A stretch of 64,000 nt of DNA, from contig CM051005.1 of the NCBI GenBank assembly GCA_027704905.1, forward strand, positions 13,332,600 through 13,396,599, written 5' to 3'. The translations under genes and the position numbers were made by a program. This document shows positions 1-15,203 of the stretch, one piece after another. Below the pieces are notes generated by a model. It was not told the DNA's origin. It saw only the letters and a list, made by a program, of their open reading frames with translations, and did no database searches. How positions within the stretch are numbered: the stretch's first letter is position 1; each line of letters opens with the position of its first letter. Origin of the DNA: Muraenolepis orangiensis. Its lineage: Eukaryota > Chordata > Actinopteri > Gadiformes > Muraenolepididae.

Positions 1-235
1 ATATATATATATATATATATATATTATTATGCACATATCTAATACATACTATAAGTCATTTTACAACTGTTTTTATACCTAGTAGACTGTCTTTTAGCCA
101 CTGTTAATTGTAAATGATATATTATCAATGCTTTACTGCAACATTTGCACTCTGGTTAGATGCCAAATGACTTTCGCTGTACTGTAGTTGTGCTGTACAC
201 TGACAATACCATTTGAATCTAATACAAATTTTCCA
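1..235. repeat. Interspersed repeat fragment, copy 1
   Basis: After an (AT)n run, this stretch closely resembles 14735-14960. Shared blocks include 'ctggttagatgccaaat' and a 3' end reading 'tgacaatac.atttgaa.c'. Two copies 14 kb apart in non-coding DNA indicate a dispersed repeat. The tail wording recalls the 3' ends of fish LINE/SINE elements, but I cannot name the family. Confidence 0.6.
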
Positions 236-476
236 ATAATTATTTTTCTACACGTTGAGAAAGAGTGCTTATTATTGTTTAGGATTACATTTTCTTACCA
301 TTGGCTATTATTGGCTATTAAGAAAAAGGTATAGAGTCAAATGGAAGCCAATGACAGATAGAGAGAAAGCTAGAGGGAGAAAGCCAGCCTAATCCTGGTT
401 CAGTTTGCTATATGTGTGACCTAACAGCATTATTACTAATTAATAATGAGGGGACACGGTGGTTCAGACCTGTTTC

Positions 477-518
<42 letters not shown>

Positions 519-3400
519 TATATATATACTATATACTATATATATATACACTATATATACTATATATATATAACTATATATACTATATATATATATATAT
601 ATAACTATACTATAACTATATAGGCCTAGCATGTCTGCTAGCATGGCGATACATTCAGCGGCCATAACAAGAGTCGAATTATTGGATTATATATACAATT
701 AGTTCATAGCTGGATATCTTGACAAAGTTAGGCTCATTTCGTTAGATATAGGCTATTTATGTGTCTTTACTGTTGACGCCACTCAATGCTCTGGTTCAAT
801 ACGCATTCTATATCGGAAGCAATAATGTTGTAATAGTGTAAGAAACCATAGAATACATTGGATTCTATATAGATATATAGATGATTGGTCATCATATCAG
901 GCCTATATCAATATGATTCAGCCAATGCACTTGTTATGTAACGCTATATGGAGAGACGAGAGACGACGCAAAAAATTTATTGATGATAACAATTCTAGTA
1001 GGCTTGAATTACAAAAGAAAATAGTGCAGATAACTCACCTTACAACTATAGATCTACTACATCTTAAAACATTAATGTCTGCAATTTGATTAGAAGTCCT
1101 AATCTAACCAGTGCCAGCGTATATAATGGCCAATATATATAATAAAACATATGAAATACTCGGCCAAAATAGAAAAATAAATAGTATAAATACTACACAC
1201 AAATAATCTGAGAGATGAGGGATTTTCTTTCCTAATTTGCCCACCGAGTGTTTAATAACTATAAAAGACAATAGGCCTATTGTATATAGCCTAATAGGCT
1301 ACAATACCAAAATATAATACCAATATAATTATAACAATAATAATAATAATAATAATAATAATGATAATAAAAATAACCATAACCATAACAATAATAATAA
1401 TAATAATAATATTGCTATTATTTGGCTCAATTTATCTACCAATAATTCATCATATTGACCGACCGAGCTATAAAACAGCTTTCTTTTTGTTTGCGTTCAC
1501 AATGAGTAGCCACATAAATCCAAACTCTATTCATTAACTAGGAATTATATTCCTATGAAAGCCTTTACTGTATAGTGTAGCCTGGGCCTAATTGGATTAG
1601 CTAGGGTGGGGGTAGCAACACGCCATCTGAATACATGCAAATAGGCTTCCTCTTAGTGGGCATCATGCCAGGTATCTATAGCAACCACATTTTGTGACTC
1701 TTTGTCTTCCTCCATCCCTCCTTCCTTCAATATCTGGGCTAATTACTGTGCCTACTCCCTCTGCCTTCTGTCTTCGCTGGCAGTTTCCACTATAGTCTCC
1801 ACTAGACCTATTTCCAAAAACTAAATCGGTAAAATGTGAAGCGTGGAGGTATCCTGATCAGTTTAAACCTAGCAATGTTTGACCAGTAGGCCTTTATATA
1901 TTTGTGTTAATACATCCTTATATTTGTTCTAACCCTGCTAATAGCTCTTAACTAATGGCCAATATCTTTCATACTTGGCCTTTTTTTAATCCTCCAAGGG
2001 GCATCGACACTTTTTTGTTATTAATCATTCAGGACTGGCCTGTCAAGGTCAAGTTCAAATTCACAGCGTGACCCCACAATTTAAGCCCTTTTCAATTCCA
2101 AATGTCGTGTTGCACTGCCACCTAGCGACCATTTTCCAATGGGAACTGTGTATTTCTTGTAATATAGCGCCCCCTTGTGGCATTTTTTTATAATACAGGT
2201 TGTAATAGAACCAAACACTCACGCCACTTGAAAATTGGTTTGCATTGTGGATGACTCCCTCTAGTGGCTAAACAAACGCTATTGCACGTATAACCTCTGA
2301 TTGCATAAATATATATATTTTATTTATTTATTTATTTTTAAAAATAGTCTAACAATAACGCAGCCTATATTCGTTTATGTAATACTGTCTAAAGAGCTGC
2401 AATGTTGTTGAAAATAAATAAGCCAGTAGAGCACATGTCAATGTCAGGTTTATTAATCAGTTTAGGAGGCTTTTAGGCCTGAAACATCATCACTGCTGCA
2501 CCCAGATCAGTTGTGTGCAGGTGTGTTTACATTCACGTTGGCACACCTTACAAAACAGTTTTTATAATTCCACTGTTGTACGATGCACATTCCCCGATAC
2601 CATGTGTCTGCAGGACTGCATATGATTAATTAACTTTGTTAGAACAGCTTCTTTCTTTGTTTTTAAATTAGCATTGGCTACAATTGATTACGGACACACA
2701 AAACAAAAACAAAAAAGCCTAGACACTAAAAGTCACACATCTTTGTTAAAACACCATAGTCCTCCATATTAAGCCACTTTACGGTTTAACGCAAACAATT
2801 TAATAGGCCTATTTCAAATTAAAAAAAATAGAAAATAATTGTTTTGGCATTTAACGATTGTCTATGACTCTCTGGTTCTTGGGCAGTAGACCAGCTGTAC
2901 TACATCTGTTCTTTATTTTCCATATTGCCCGTTGAGACAAATTTGCCCAAATTGCTTTTTCCTTCTCCTAAACCACCCCGTCTATACGACCCCAACATGT
3001 GTAAAATACACATGCATATCTTCTGAAGTGACAAAGGGGGATGACACACAGCAACATTTAACTCCTGCTGTCTCCCAGCAAAAACATAGTTATTTCAAGT
3101 AGGCCTAATGACTACTTAATGACTACGCGTTATGCCTGCCACCGAGATACAAAACATACCTCAAAAACAGGCCCCTGAACTAGTACAATCAACAACGAGA
3201 GCGATTCTGAATCAATAAAAACCTGCCACAAAAAGGTCATGGGTTAAATATTTCGTAGTCAGGGCCTTACTATTCCCTACTAGGCACTTAGAGGTCAGTA
3301 TTAAGAAACCAAACAAAAGGGCTCCAGCCATTGACAAAAGAGCAGCATTAATGGAGCAGCCAACTGAGGTCACGTAGATTTTAAACATCGTTGAAACACC
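236..3400. other. AT-rich spacer, no gene seen
   Basis: No convincing exon was found. It holds an (AT)n block at about 480-625 with TATAC interruptions, (AAT/ATA)n runs at 1330-1410, and AT-rich unique-looking sequence. The predicted proteins here are translations of the simple repeats. Confidence 0.6.
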
Positions 3401-3813
3401 TTACACATTTTTGTATCTCCGAAAGGCCCACATGAGGGAACCAGGTTGATCCCCAAAAACCAGCGGGAGCCCCGGATCTACCGGAAGCAGAGCTGGGCTT
3501 TGGATGAAGAAGATACCCTCTTTGGAACACCGCAGGGTAGGGGATTAGCTTCAAGCGGTGCAGCTCACTTTCTTCATGTCACTAAAGTCTTTCCGTACCT
3601 GCTCTGAAGTTAAGCCCTTTCATTTTATACTCTCAACATTTGTGCCGATATGAACATTGCCTGAATAGTTGATGATTGATGGGTGCCTGGGTGTAGTGCA
3701 GATACAGCAAACACCTCAACAAGTCTTAAACCAGCGTTATGGTAAAGCAGTCGGTTACATAGATAGGCAGGGCATGTGTGTGGGGGCAGTACCATGTTCT
3801 ACGGGCTGTGTAG

Positions 3814-3964
<151 letters not shown>

Positions 3965-4352
3965 CAGCGATACATATAATAGTAGTCGTACACAAATGCC
4001 TCCACTCTGCATATGTACATGTAGCAGCACCCTTCTTGGTCCCAGGACAAAGCGTCCTGGTTGTTGGCATACATATGGGTTTTTCTTTCTGTATTCTTAC
4101 ACGATCAAGGACAACGCTTAGCCGCCCTGTGCCTCCTCGCCGTGGGGCCCGGGTGCTCCCACCACTCATCCTATAGGGAGAGTAGCAGTGCAGTGAAGCC
4201 TCCATCTCGTCCAAATATAGAAACTATGGTTTATATTTAAAGCCTGATCAAGTAAGTAACACGCATACGGTAAAACAAAACAAATGACTAAATGATTATT
4301 GCACATGATCGGGACAACAGCAGGTCAAAGGGATGACCGCCACATGCTCCAG

Positions 4353-4410
4353 AGTGTAGTGGAAGCCCATGCTTGTGTGCACGCACACAAGCATGGGCTT
4401 CCACTACACT
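4353..4410. repeat. Perfect 28-bp inverted repeat, 2-nt loop
   Basis: Arms 4353-4380 and 4383-4410 are exact reverse complements separated only by 'ac'. It lies about 160 bp beyond the SLC25A42 stop codon, so it may be in that gene's 3' UTR and could fold as RNA. Confidence 0.9.
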
Positions 4411-4571
4411 AAAACCGCCAAACTCCACACTCCAACCTACTGCTCCATCCTCCTTCTTTCACTCCCCCCACCCGCCCTATCAAGGTTCTTCTGATCCCTC
4501 CCCCCCTCCTCCTCCTCCTCCAGTGAGAGTCCTAGGGGGGACAGACGGACGGACGTGTATGGCGGAGGATT

Positions 4572-7274
<2,703 letters not shown>

Positions 7275-7289
7275 CCCCCCAGCGGTCAC

Positions 7290-8571
7290 CGGGACGTGCT
7301 CATGTACTCCAGCCAGCAGGGGGCGACAGCAGCGGTAGGGGTTGGAAGGTGGGACAGTGGAAATGGGATTCTAGAGGAGTTGTGGGAAAAGAGAGAGAGA
7401 CACCAAAGGAGGAAAAAAAGAAGAGAACAGGAGACCTCTGTTTAGAATAGTAAAATATGCAGATGGTTGGGATCAGCGTTGCATTTATTGGGTTAGGAAT
7501 TAGTTATGATGTTTCTATACAGTTATACTTCAAACAATAATTACTGCAAAACAATGTTGGTCTAAAGAGGAACCGGTTTCCACAATTGAATGGTTTGTCT
7601 GGGATTTGAATGGGAGTTGAAAGTGATAGGGACAACAATAGCACCAGAATACACACTCATGCTCCATTGACACACCCTTGTGGAAGGTAAAAACCGTTGT
7701 TCCAATATACACGGTATTATACAACGATTAGAAAACAAGAAAAGAAAAAGAAAAAATAACCCTTCCTTCCAATAGTTGTCCTGTGTCTCTCTCACAAGCA
7801 CCGCAGTTAAACATTGAACTGGGCTTAGGTGCCCTTTAGGAATAGGACATTCTTTAACCACGGTAGGAAGAATAGTGGGTGAAGGGTCGACTCTCGGGAA
7901 AGACCTACAGGAGACGCTTCAGGAGTTGTTGTTTATACAAGGCTATTATAAAAAGCTGTGTTACACAAATTTGCTATGGCAAATGCCTACACATAACACG
8001 TACCTAACACCCTACTTATACCACCAACTTCTGCCGCATCCAGTGTAAAAGATCTGGTCTTATGATTGCATTTTTTGCTGTACTGCTGACAGATGTCTGA
8101 TCGGACACCTTTTAGGGTGGATGCCAATAAAACAAAAGCTGTGGCTTGTCATTAAAGTCACGTTTTATACATAAAAAAAATACCCGAAGTTAAATAACAT
8201 GAATGCATTGCATGATACTTGTATGTTTTGTTTAGGTTCGTCGTGATGCATTCCACTGTCTGATATAGCCATTTCTCGTAATGACAACACAGAGAACCTG
8301 AGCGATGTTTTCCACAAATAACAATACTAGTCACTGTCTGTAGACTGTGTATGCACACATATATAGTCATATATATAGTCATATATATATATACACACAC
8401 GTATACACTAGACTGTACTACCCAACCTTTAAGTTGTATAACAACCAGATATACTAGTTATCGTCAGTCAACAGACACTTCTCTTACCTTACAGATGACT
8501 TGTATTTTGAGTGTTTTCTGCAGAATGATGAAGTGTGTCCTACTCGTTAGCAAGTTGCTAACCGATTATTA
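7290..8571. other. Spacer upstream of SLC25A42
   Basis: This contains the presumed SLC25A42 promoter and 5' UTR immediately upstream of 7274, but I see no clear promoter element. A small AT/ATAC run lies at 8358-8410. No further gene is supported. Confidence 0.5.
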
Positions 8572-9795
8572 CATGTAAATGGTCATCCCTGGACATTTCC
8601 CACATGTGGACATGGAGTGTTTGGGGAAAATCGCTCTCGACTTTGCAGACACCTCGTCCAGTGTTTCCCTGCACTCCTTTGCCCAACAGTGACTTTGAGT
8701 GGTGACTAGAATAGTCCACGCTGTGAAGAGTTACCGCTGCTGTCATCGATCAACAGCAAGCAAGGGCGAGCCCCGTGGGATTGTGGGAAATGAAGTCCGT
8801 CAGTTACCCTCTGCCAGTGTGTCTATGGTTTGGATAGGTTCATTCGAGGGGCGTGAAAAGGAGGCGATATTGAGCCTTTAGATTGTATTTTTAATGTCTT
8901 GAGTGACGTTTTTGTGATTACTACCAATATGCATAATACTGCTAAATTGTAAAATGTTTCCTGCAACCATGCAGCTAAGTATGAACTATGAGATGCATGT
9001 TCATCAGCTCAAATATTGGACAGTCAATGGAAATAGTTAAAACCAGAAGCACTTATAAACCAGAACAGACTTATGAGGAAATAGCAATATGGCTGTAGTT
9101 TAGGAAGGGGTGTTGGTGAAACACAAACTAGATAAACAGTGATCCAACTCATTATAATGACAATACTATTTGAATCGAATCTAAGCCTACACAAACTTCA
9201 CTGACAATCGGTTCCACCGCTTCCCTCAAAGCCTCATCAGCACCCATCTCGAATTCGTCAATGTTTTCGCTGACAACCGCGTCGAAGGTTTCCTGTGTTA
9301 TCCTACGCTTTGCCATGGCTCACCCAGCGTTTAATGAGGATCAAACGCAGACTGTTGTTGTTTTAAACCTGGTGACAATGTTCACCAATTGTAATACGCA
9401 GCAAACGGCAGATCGCTATGGTGATAGACCACAATGACGCGGCGTAAATGTGCTAGGGCTGGAATCTATAAGGTGCTTATATATAGCTGTCAGAACACAA
9501 TCACGCTTACGGTCTCGTCCAGGGGGAAACTGTAATAACTGTAATAAAGATACCAGTTCAACGATGAAACTGCGAAATATTCACGTATCACTCCTGGCAA
9601 CTACGCATCTACGTGCATTGTGTATATGCTGTACGGTCTCGTAACATGGGTGTGTTAAACGAACGCAGTAGCGTTTCCTGAATAGCAAATGCGGCGCAGA
9701 TGTCCCGCTTTCAAATGTGTCTGGCTCAAACGATTTAACCTAAACGTTCCGCCACCATTTCATGCAATTTGTTTGTTTTTAAGCCAGATGAAATA
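8572..9795 (-). pseudogene. Partial ARMC6 tandem duplicate with internal deletion
   Basis: 8572-9148 is nearly identical to 11523-12099, the 3' flank of ARMC6. 9151-9795 is nearly identical to 14937-15683, which is ARMC6 exon 1 plus upstream sequence. The two parts are directly joined, so about 2.8 kb holding exons 2-7 is absent. Within the right part, 107 bp corresponding to 14991-15097 are also missing. That removes the end of exon 1, its donor and the (GT)n tract. A start codon and 35 ARMC6 residues remain (9316 downward), followed by 19 foreign residues and a stop at 9152. This cannot encode the ARM-repeat protein. Confidence 0.88.
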
Positions 9796-11522
9796 CAGTG
9801 GCGGCTGGCCCATAGGGGGCGATGGGGCGCCGCCCCCCCTAAACCACACGCACAAACAAAATATAAAAAAATTAAAAATATAAAAAATATATATATATCA
9901 ATTGTCAATATGTGTGTGTTTAAAATATGGAATGCACCCAGAAATATGTGTAAAATATGATTTTAAAATAATTTGCGCAACATAATATGCTTTTCCTAGT
10001 GCACATATGCCTAGTACACTGCAGCCTTAAGGGCGCATTTGTATGACGATGCTGCTGGGGCGCTTTTCAAATCGCCCCACGGAGGCGGGTCTCTGTAGCA
10101 GTTTAGCCAATTGCTGATTCAAGATATAAACGAGTGACATAAAATGTAGCCAATCAGCGTCCTCAAAACGTCTTCCGCTGGGGAGCTTTTCAAATCGCCC
10201 CACGGAAGACTTTGGAGCATCGAGCATCGTCATTTGTGTGCGTCACAGTGTACTACTAGGAAAGGCATATTATGCTCTGTCTCTGCGGGTGCCATTTTAA
10301 CTACAACGTTCAACAATGGCGAGCGTGAGCACTACCCCAAGACTCAACCCGGTGCCTAACTCGGTGAGCACTAGCCCAAGACTCAACCCGGTCCCTAACT
10401 CGGTGACATCTCTCATTCAAGAGCCGTTTGAGAGAAGAAGTTTGGCGGACAAACTTAAGGTGAACGATCTGGGCCCAGATCAACCTGATATTGTGTTCTC
10501 ATGTTTTCATTTTCTGACTGACATTTGAGTTAAGTTTCTCAGTTAGAGACATAACATTTTCTATGTTTTACTGCATTTTACTGCAGCAACCCTGCACACT
10601 TACTCCTCAGAATGGACTGTTTAACAAGTCACTCAATTACAGTTTTATGACCGTGTCATTTCAGTTTTTGAGCAGCCCCGACCAAAAGCAATGGTGTGTT
10701 GGAGGGTGTTGTTTTTACATGTCCCAAGGAAGGTCTTTATATGTTGACATCCATTGACACATATTTGAATTTAAAAACCAACACTGAACAGTTAATGAGT
10801 GTGTGGGTTGGAGTCGGAATACAGTTCTTGATATTGTAATAAAAGTCCTGATTGAAATGTCTTTTCAGCAATTTTTTACATGTGTTAATATTTAGGTTAA
10901 GCTAATTCTCATTTAGATTTATAGTATAGCTTTGGTTTGCTTGGTATTGGTTTGCTTGTCCTGGTAAGCTAACTTGGTAATAGAAGTTGAACAAAGTTTT
11001 ACATGTTGAGCCAACTTGATAGACATTTGTAAAAACTTGATAAAATAAGTTTAACCAACATCTTTTTAAGGTATCTTAACTAATATTTTCTAGTCCAAAT
11101 AACTTGACACATGAAGTTGTGTCAACAGACTACAAGTTGTATCAACTAATTTATTGAAGTGTAATCAACTTGACACTAAATGTTGAATCAACTTGACTAA
11201 ACTTAACTCAGTCAAAGCAACAAGTTGAGTCAACAAATCATTTTTAACAGTGTAGCTGTTCAACTTGATGAAGGCTACAGGATAGGGATCTGTCAACACA
11301 ATGAGGAGGTGGACAAAAACACATCCTGTCTAAAAGAATAGACTGTGAAGTTCTGTGGTGCCTTTGAGCTGGCCTTGCGTGGCCATGATGAAAGTGATGG
11401 ACAGAAGGGCGACATTTCAATACAAAAAGTAATTGTATATAATGTAATTAACAATATGTAATTGTAAATAAAAAAAATGGTATAGCCCCCCCCCCTGGTG
11501 AAAAATGCACCAGCCGCCACTG
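9796..11522 (+). mobile_element. hAT-like transposon, internally deleted, with terminal inverted repeats
   Basis: It begins CAGTGGCGGCTGG (9796-9808) and ends with the exact reverse complement (11510-11522). A CAGTGG...CCACTG terminus fits hAT elements. Near the left end an AUG frame (10316-10528) starts MASVSTTPRLNPVP, includes a 39-bp tandem duplication, and contains LGPDQPDI, reminiscent of the N-terminal region of ZMYM1-like hAT transposase proteins. No zinc finger or catalytic domain follows, so it looks non-autonomous. The adjacent 8-bp flanks (atgaaata / catgtaca) differ, so no target-site duplication is visible. It sits exactly between the two ARMC6 duplication units. Confidence 0.7.
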
Positions 11523-12638
11523 CATGTACATGGTCATCCCTGGACATGTCCCACATGTGGACATGGAGTGTTTGGGGAAAATCGCTCTCGACTTTGCAGA
11601 CACCTCGTCCAGTGTTTCCCTGCACTCCCTTGCCCAACAGTGACTTTGAGTGGTGACTAGAATAGTCCACGCTGTGAAGAGTTACCGCTGCTGTCATCGA
11701 TCAACAGCAAGCAAGGGCGAGCCCCGTGGGATTGTGGGAAATGAAGTCCGTCAGTTACCCTCTGCCAGTGTGTCTATGGTTTGGATAGGTTCATTCGAGG
11801 GGCGTGAAAAGGAGGCGATATTGAGCCTTTAGATTGTATTTTTAATGTCTTGAGTGACGTTTTTGTGATTACTACCAATATGCATAATACTGCTAAATTG
11901 TAAATGTTTCCTGCAACCATGCAGCTAAGTATTAACTATGACATGCATGTTCATCAGCTCAAATATTGGGCAGTCAATGGAAATAGTTAAAACCAGAAGC
12001 ACTTATAAACCAGAACAGACTTATGAGGAAATAGCAATATGGCTGTAGTTTAGGAAGGGGTGTTGGTGAAACAAACTAGATAGACAGTGATCCAACTCCA
12101 TAATCAACTTTAATTGCATTTATAATTTCAGAGATGCATTCTCCATACATGAAATCATTCTATCAATATATCAAGCAAGTATGACTAGTAAAACATAACA
12201 TAATACAAAAGAAAAATGAATGGAATACATAAACATAAAACAAAGGTTGAGCACAGTTATGACACAATTAAGGGAATCCAATTGGCCTACACAGAAATGC
12301 CAATGACTTTGCTTACTTCACTGTTTTATTGTTTGTGTGAACACCACTAAACAAGTGGGCCTTTCTGATTTCTGGCTGAAAATAGTTGCCACTGGAAATC
12401 CGATGTTACATGCCAGGCCTAGTGAGGGCAGCATGTAAACCTCACTTAACATAACCATATATGCCAAATATATGCCTACACTTTAGCAACGCAATGGCTG
12501 TTCCTCTGTTAAGATGGAAAAATAACAGGGCTCCTCCATATAAATAGTAAAGAGAATGGGAGTGGGTACGACCATGTTTAAAATTACTCTCTCGTTGTCT
12601 TCCTTTAAGAGGCTTCTAGTGTTAGTGTATATTCATAA
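11523..12638. other. ARMC6 3' flank and 3' UTR
   Basis: 11523-12099 is the source-type copy of the duplicated 3' flank. On the minus strand a poly(A) signal AATAAA lies at 12330-12325, about 310 nt beyond the ARMC6 stop, so 12325-12638 is probably its 3' UTR. No other gene is seen. Confidence 0.6.
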
Positions 12639-14993
12639 CTAGTTTGTGAGACTGCCCTTCTTGCCGGTCCACAGCTCTTTGAGTTCCACTTTACAGCCCA
12701 GGTCACGAAGGGCCGCTCTGCCCACGTCTCCAAGGTCTTCGTGGGTTTGCAGCGCCTGCGCTATCAGGGGTTCTACACCCAACTCCAGGATGGGTTGGCA
12801 GAAGGTGTCCATGCGACTCACCAGGTTCCTCAACAGCATACATGCCTGTCTCTGTTCAGGGAAAATCAAAGAAACATCACAGCGTGAAGAGTTTCGGTAT
12901 CGGGCAGAGGGGCTGGTTTTATTTTCCTGCAGGAAAGTAATTGGGTTTTTGGTGCTTTTATAGTACCTGCACATTGACTACACCAGGGTGTGTCTTCATA
13001 GCCTGGACAGCTGCCAGAGTACCTCCGTTCTCCATGATGACTTTGCAGTGGCTGATTTTACGCAGGGCCAGGACAGAAAGACAGGCACAGCCCTGCTCAC
13101 ATGCCTACCATGGAAACATGTTTTTTGGGGGACATTATATTTCCCGTTGTTTTTCCCCCCAGGTATTTCTGAAATGACAATGAACTCACATATGGGTTGC
13201 CCATGTGTCGGTTCATGGCGATGACGATGAGGGGGACTCCTCCTGCGTTCACAACGTTGTCTTTGACATCGTCGTTCCCGGCGATCGCCCTTATGGCGCT
13301 GAAAACCTGACGCACCAACTCCTGAAAGAGAAACACAACACGGGGGTACTAAGAAAAAGAAGTGATGTGGAATATACACATTTATGGAAAATAACTTTCA
13401 ATTTTGGGTCCGCTACCTGGGACTCAAAGCTGTCTGCAAGCAAGGTCATCATGAATTTTAGTCCACCCAAATCGCAGATTTCCTGGCAGAATTCATTCCT
13501 CACGGCCAGACGGGCCAACGTAGCGCACAGTTCACTCAGCACAGCGCTGTTATCCGGATGAGCTGCAAGTAGACAAAACAAGCCACTATACGACCAAAGA
13601 CAACACACAACAGGCTATTTGCCCACAATGTTGCGATAAGCCTTCGTTGAAAATGTGTACCTTTCGCAGCCTCAGTAATGACTTTCAATCCTCTGTGATC
13701 CGAAACGATCATCTTGGCGTGGTCGTGGGCGCGCCCGAATGGAACCCTCATGTCATCGTCGAAGGTCATGACTCGGAGAGCGGCACAGGCCTCTTTGACC
13801 AGTTCAGCACTTTCTGTATGCCGGGTGATGGCACCGGTCAGCAGAGGGAGCACTCCGGCTTTCACCAAACCTTGCCGGTTCTGCTCGTGCTTTAAGCAGC
13901 AGTGACGTATTGTGCGAATGGCGAGAAACATGACGGCGCGATCGTCTCCATACGTGTCTAGGATCAGTATGAGAAGGTTTTGACCTTCCAAGTTGAACAA
14001 GTCTGGCTGTCCATCAGTCAGTGCAGACAGCGCCGAGAGAGAAGCAAGTAGACTTTCTTTATCCTCTAAACTCTTTTTGCAGCAGGAAAGGAGGGTGGGA
14101 TATGCTTCTTTTTGACCAGCTAGGTACCTCTGGGCAAAACCAATTGAACACTGCTGCGTGAAGAGCTTCAGTTCGGCAATGAAGTTGCTTTCTGCAGAAT
14201 TGGCTGAAACGTCAACACTGATTTGAAGGGCGTGCAGTGCCTGCAAGAGAAAATAACGGGACCAAATGAGTGGAAGAAGGTGTTTGGTGTTTCAATTGGG
14301 TATTTTAGCAGCAAGTGCACACATCTTCTAAATAACCCATTGAAGACTCACCTGTAGGACCTCGTGAGCTTGCGTTTGGTCCTCCCCCCCAGATGTAATT
14401 GCTACAGCTTTTACAATACAGCTGAGGTCGACACCTGCATTCATATTAGACATGTTGGTTAACAAGTCAAAACCTAAACATAAGTTAATTTGATATTTTA
14501 GACCATTAGCCTATATTGTTAAAAGCGTATTTAGACCAATAGCTTGTACCAGAACCAACATCTTCCACAATAACCCAAAAACTACAGTATCCTACCTCTA
14601 CCTATAGTTTACATATTTATTGTTTACATACCTGTATGAGAGCCATGTACAATTTGACTGTACCTACCGTATATATATTAATCTTCAACTGTGATACAAC
14701 TGCATAACCCCGCTGTATATACATTTATCCTGTCGATATATATATACACCGATACTTCTGCACATATCTTATACATACACTACAAGTCAATGTATATCGT
14801 TTTTATTTATACCTAGTAGCCGTCTTTACATCGCATTTAACCACTGGAAATGATATATTACCAATGCACTTTACTGCAATATTTACACTCTGGTTAGATG
14901 CCAAATTATTGTCGCTGTACTGTACTTGTGCTGCACAATGACAATACTATTTGAAGCGAATCTAAGCCTACACAAACTTCACTGACAATCTAA

Positions 14994-15066
<73 letters not shown>

Positions 15067-15203
15067 TAGGGCTACTTGTTACCTTGAGAGTCAAACTGTT
15101 CCACCGCTTCCCTCAAAGCCTCATCAGCACCCATCTCGAATTCGTCAATGTTTTCGCTGACAACCGCGTCGAAGGTTTCCTGTGTTATCCTACGCTTTGC
15201 CAT
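12639..15203 (-). CDS. armc6: ARMC6, armadillo repeat-containing protein 6
   Basis: Exons on the minus strand: 15203-15083, 14434-14352, 14240-13661, 13562-13417, 13321-13190, 13104-12967 and 12851-12639. They total 1413 nt, or 470 aa; the human isoforms are about 476-501 aa. The start MAKRRITQETFDA aligns with the vertebrate N-terminus (KRIAQETFDA). The middle carries ARM-type helical repeats with conserved runs such as CLKHEQNRQGLVKAGVLPLL, ALRVMTFDDDMRVPFG and RAIAGNDDVKD. The C-terminus reads DLGCKVELKELWTG before the stop. Its exact molecular role is poorly known; family members act as cytosolic/nuclear adaptor-like proteins. It is divergent with MAU2, with 713 bp between start codons. 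A broken copy of exon 1 and both flanks lies to the left. Confidence 0.95.
14735..14960. repeat. Interspersed repeat fragment, copy 2
   Basis: This stretch in ARMC6 intron 1 matches the left window end (1-235), including the shared 'ctggttagatgccaaat' block. Confidence 0.6.
14997..15064. repeat. (GT)n microsatellite
   Basis: An uninterrupted 68-bp GT tract in ARMC6 intron 1, about 18 bp beyond the exon 1 donor on the sense strand. It is absent from the duplicate at 9.2 kb. Confidence 0.95.

Noticed and set aside
8699..8881. 60-aa frame repeated identically at 11650-11832
   Set aside because: The repetition is explained by the ARMC6-flank duplication. The peptide has no recognisable features and lies in non-coding flank.
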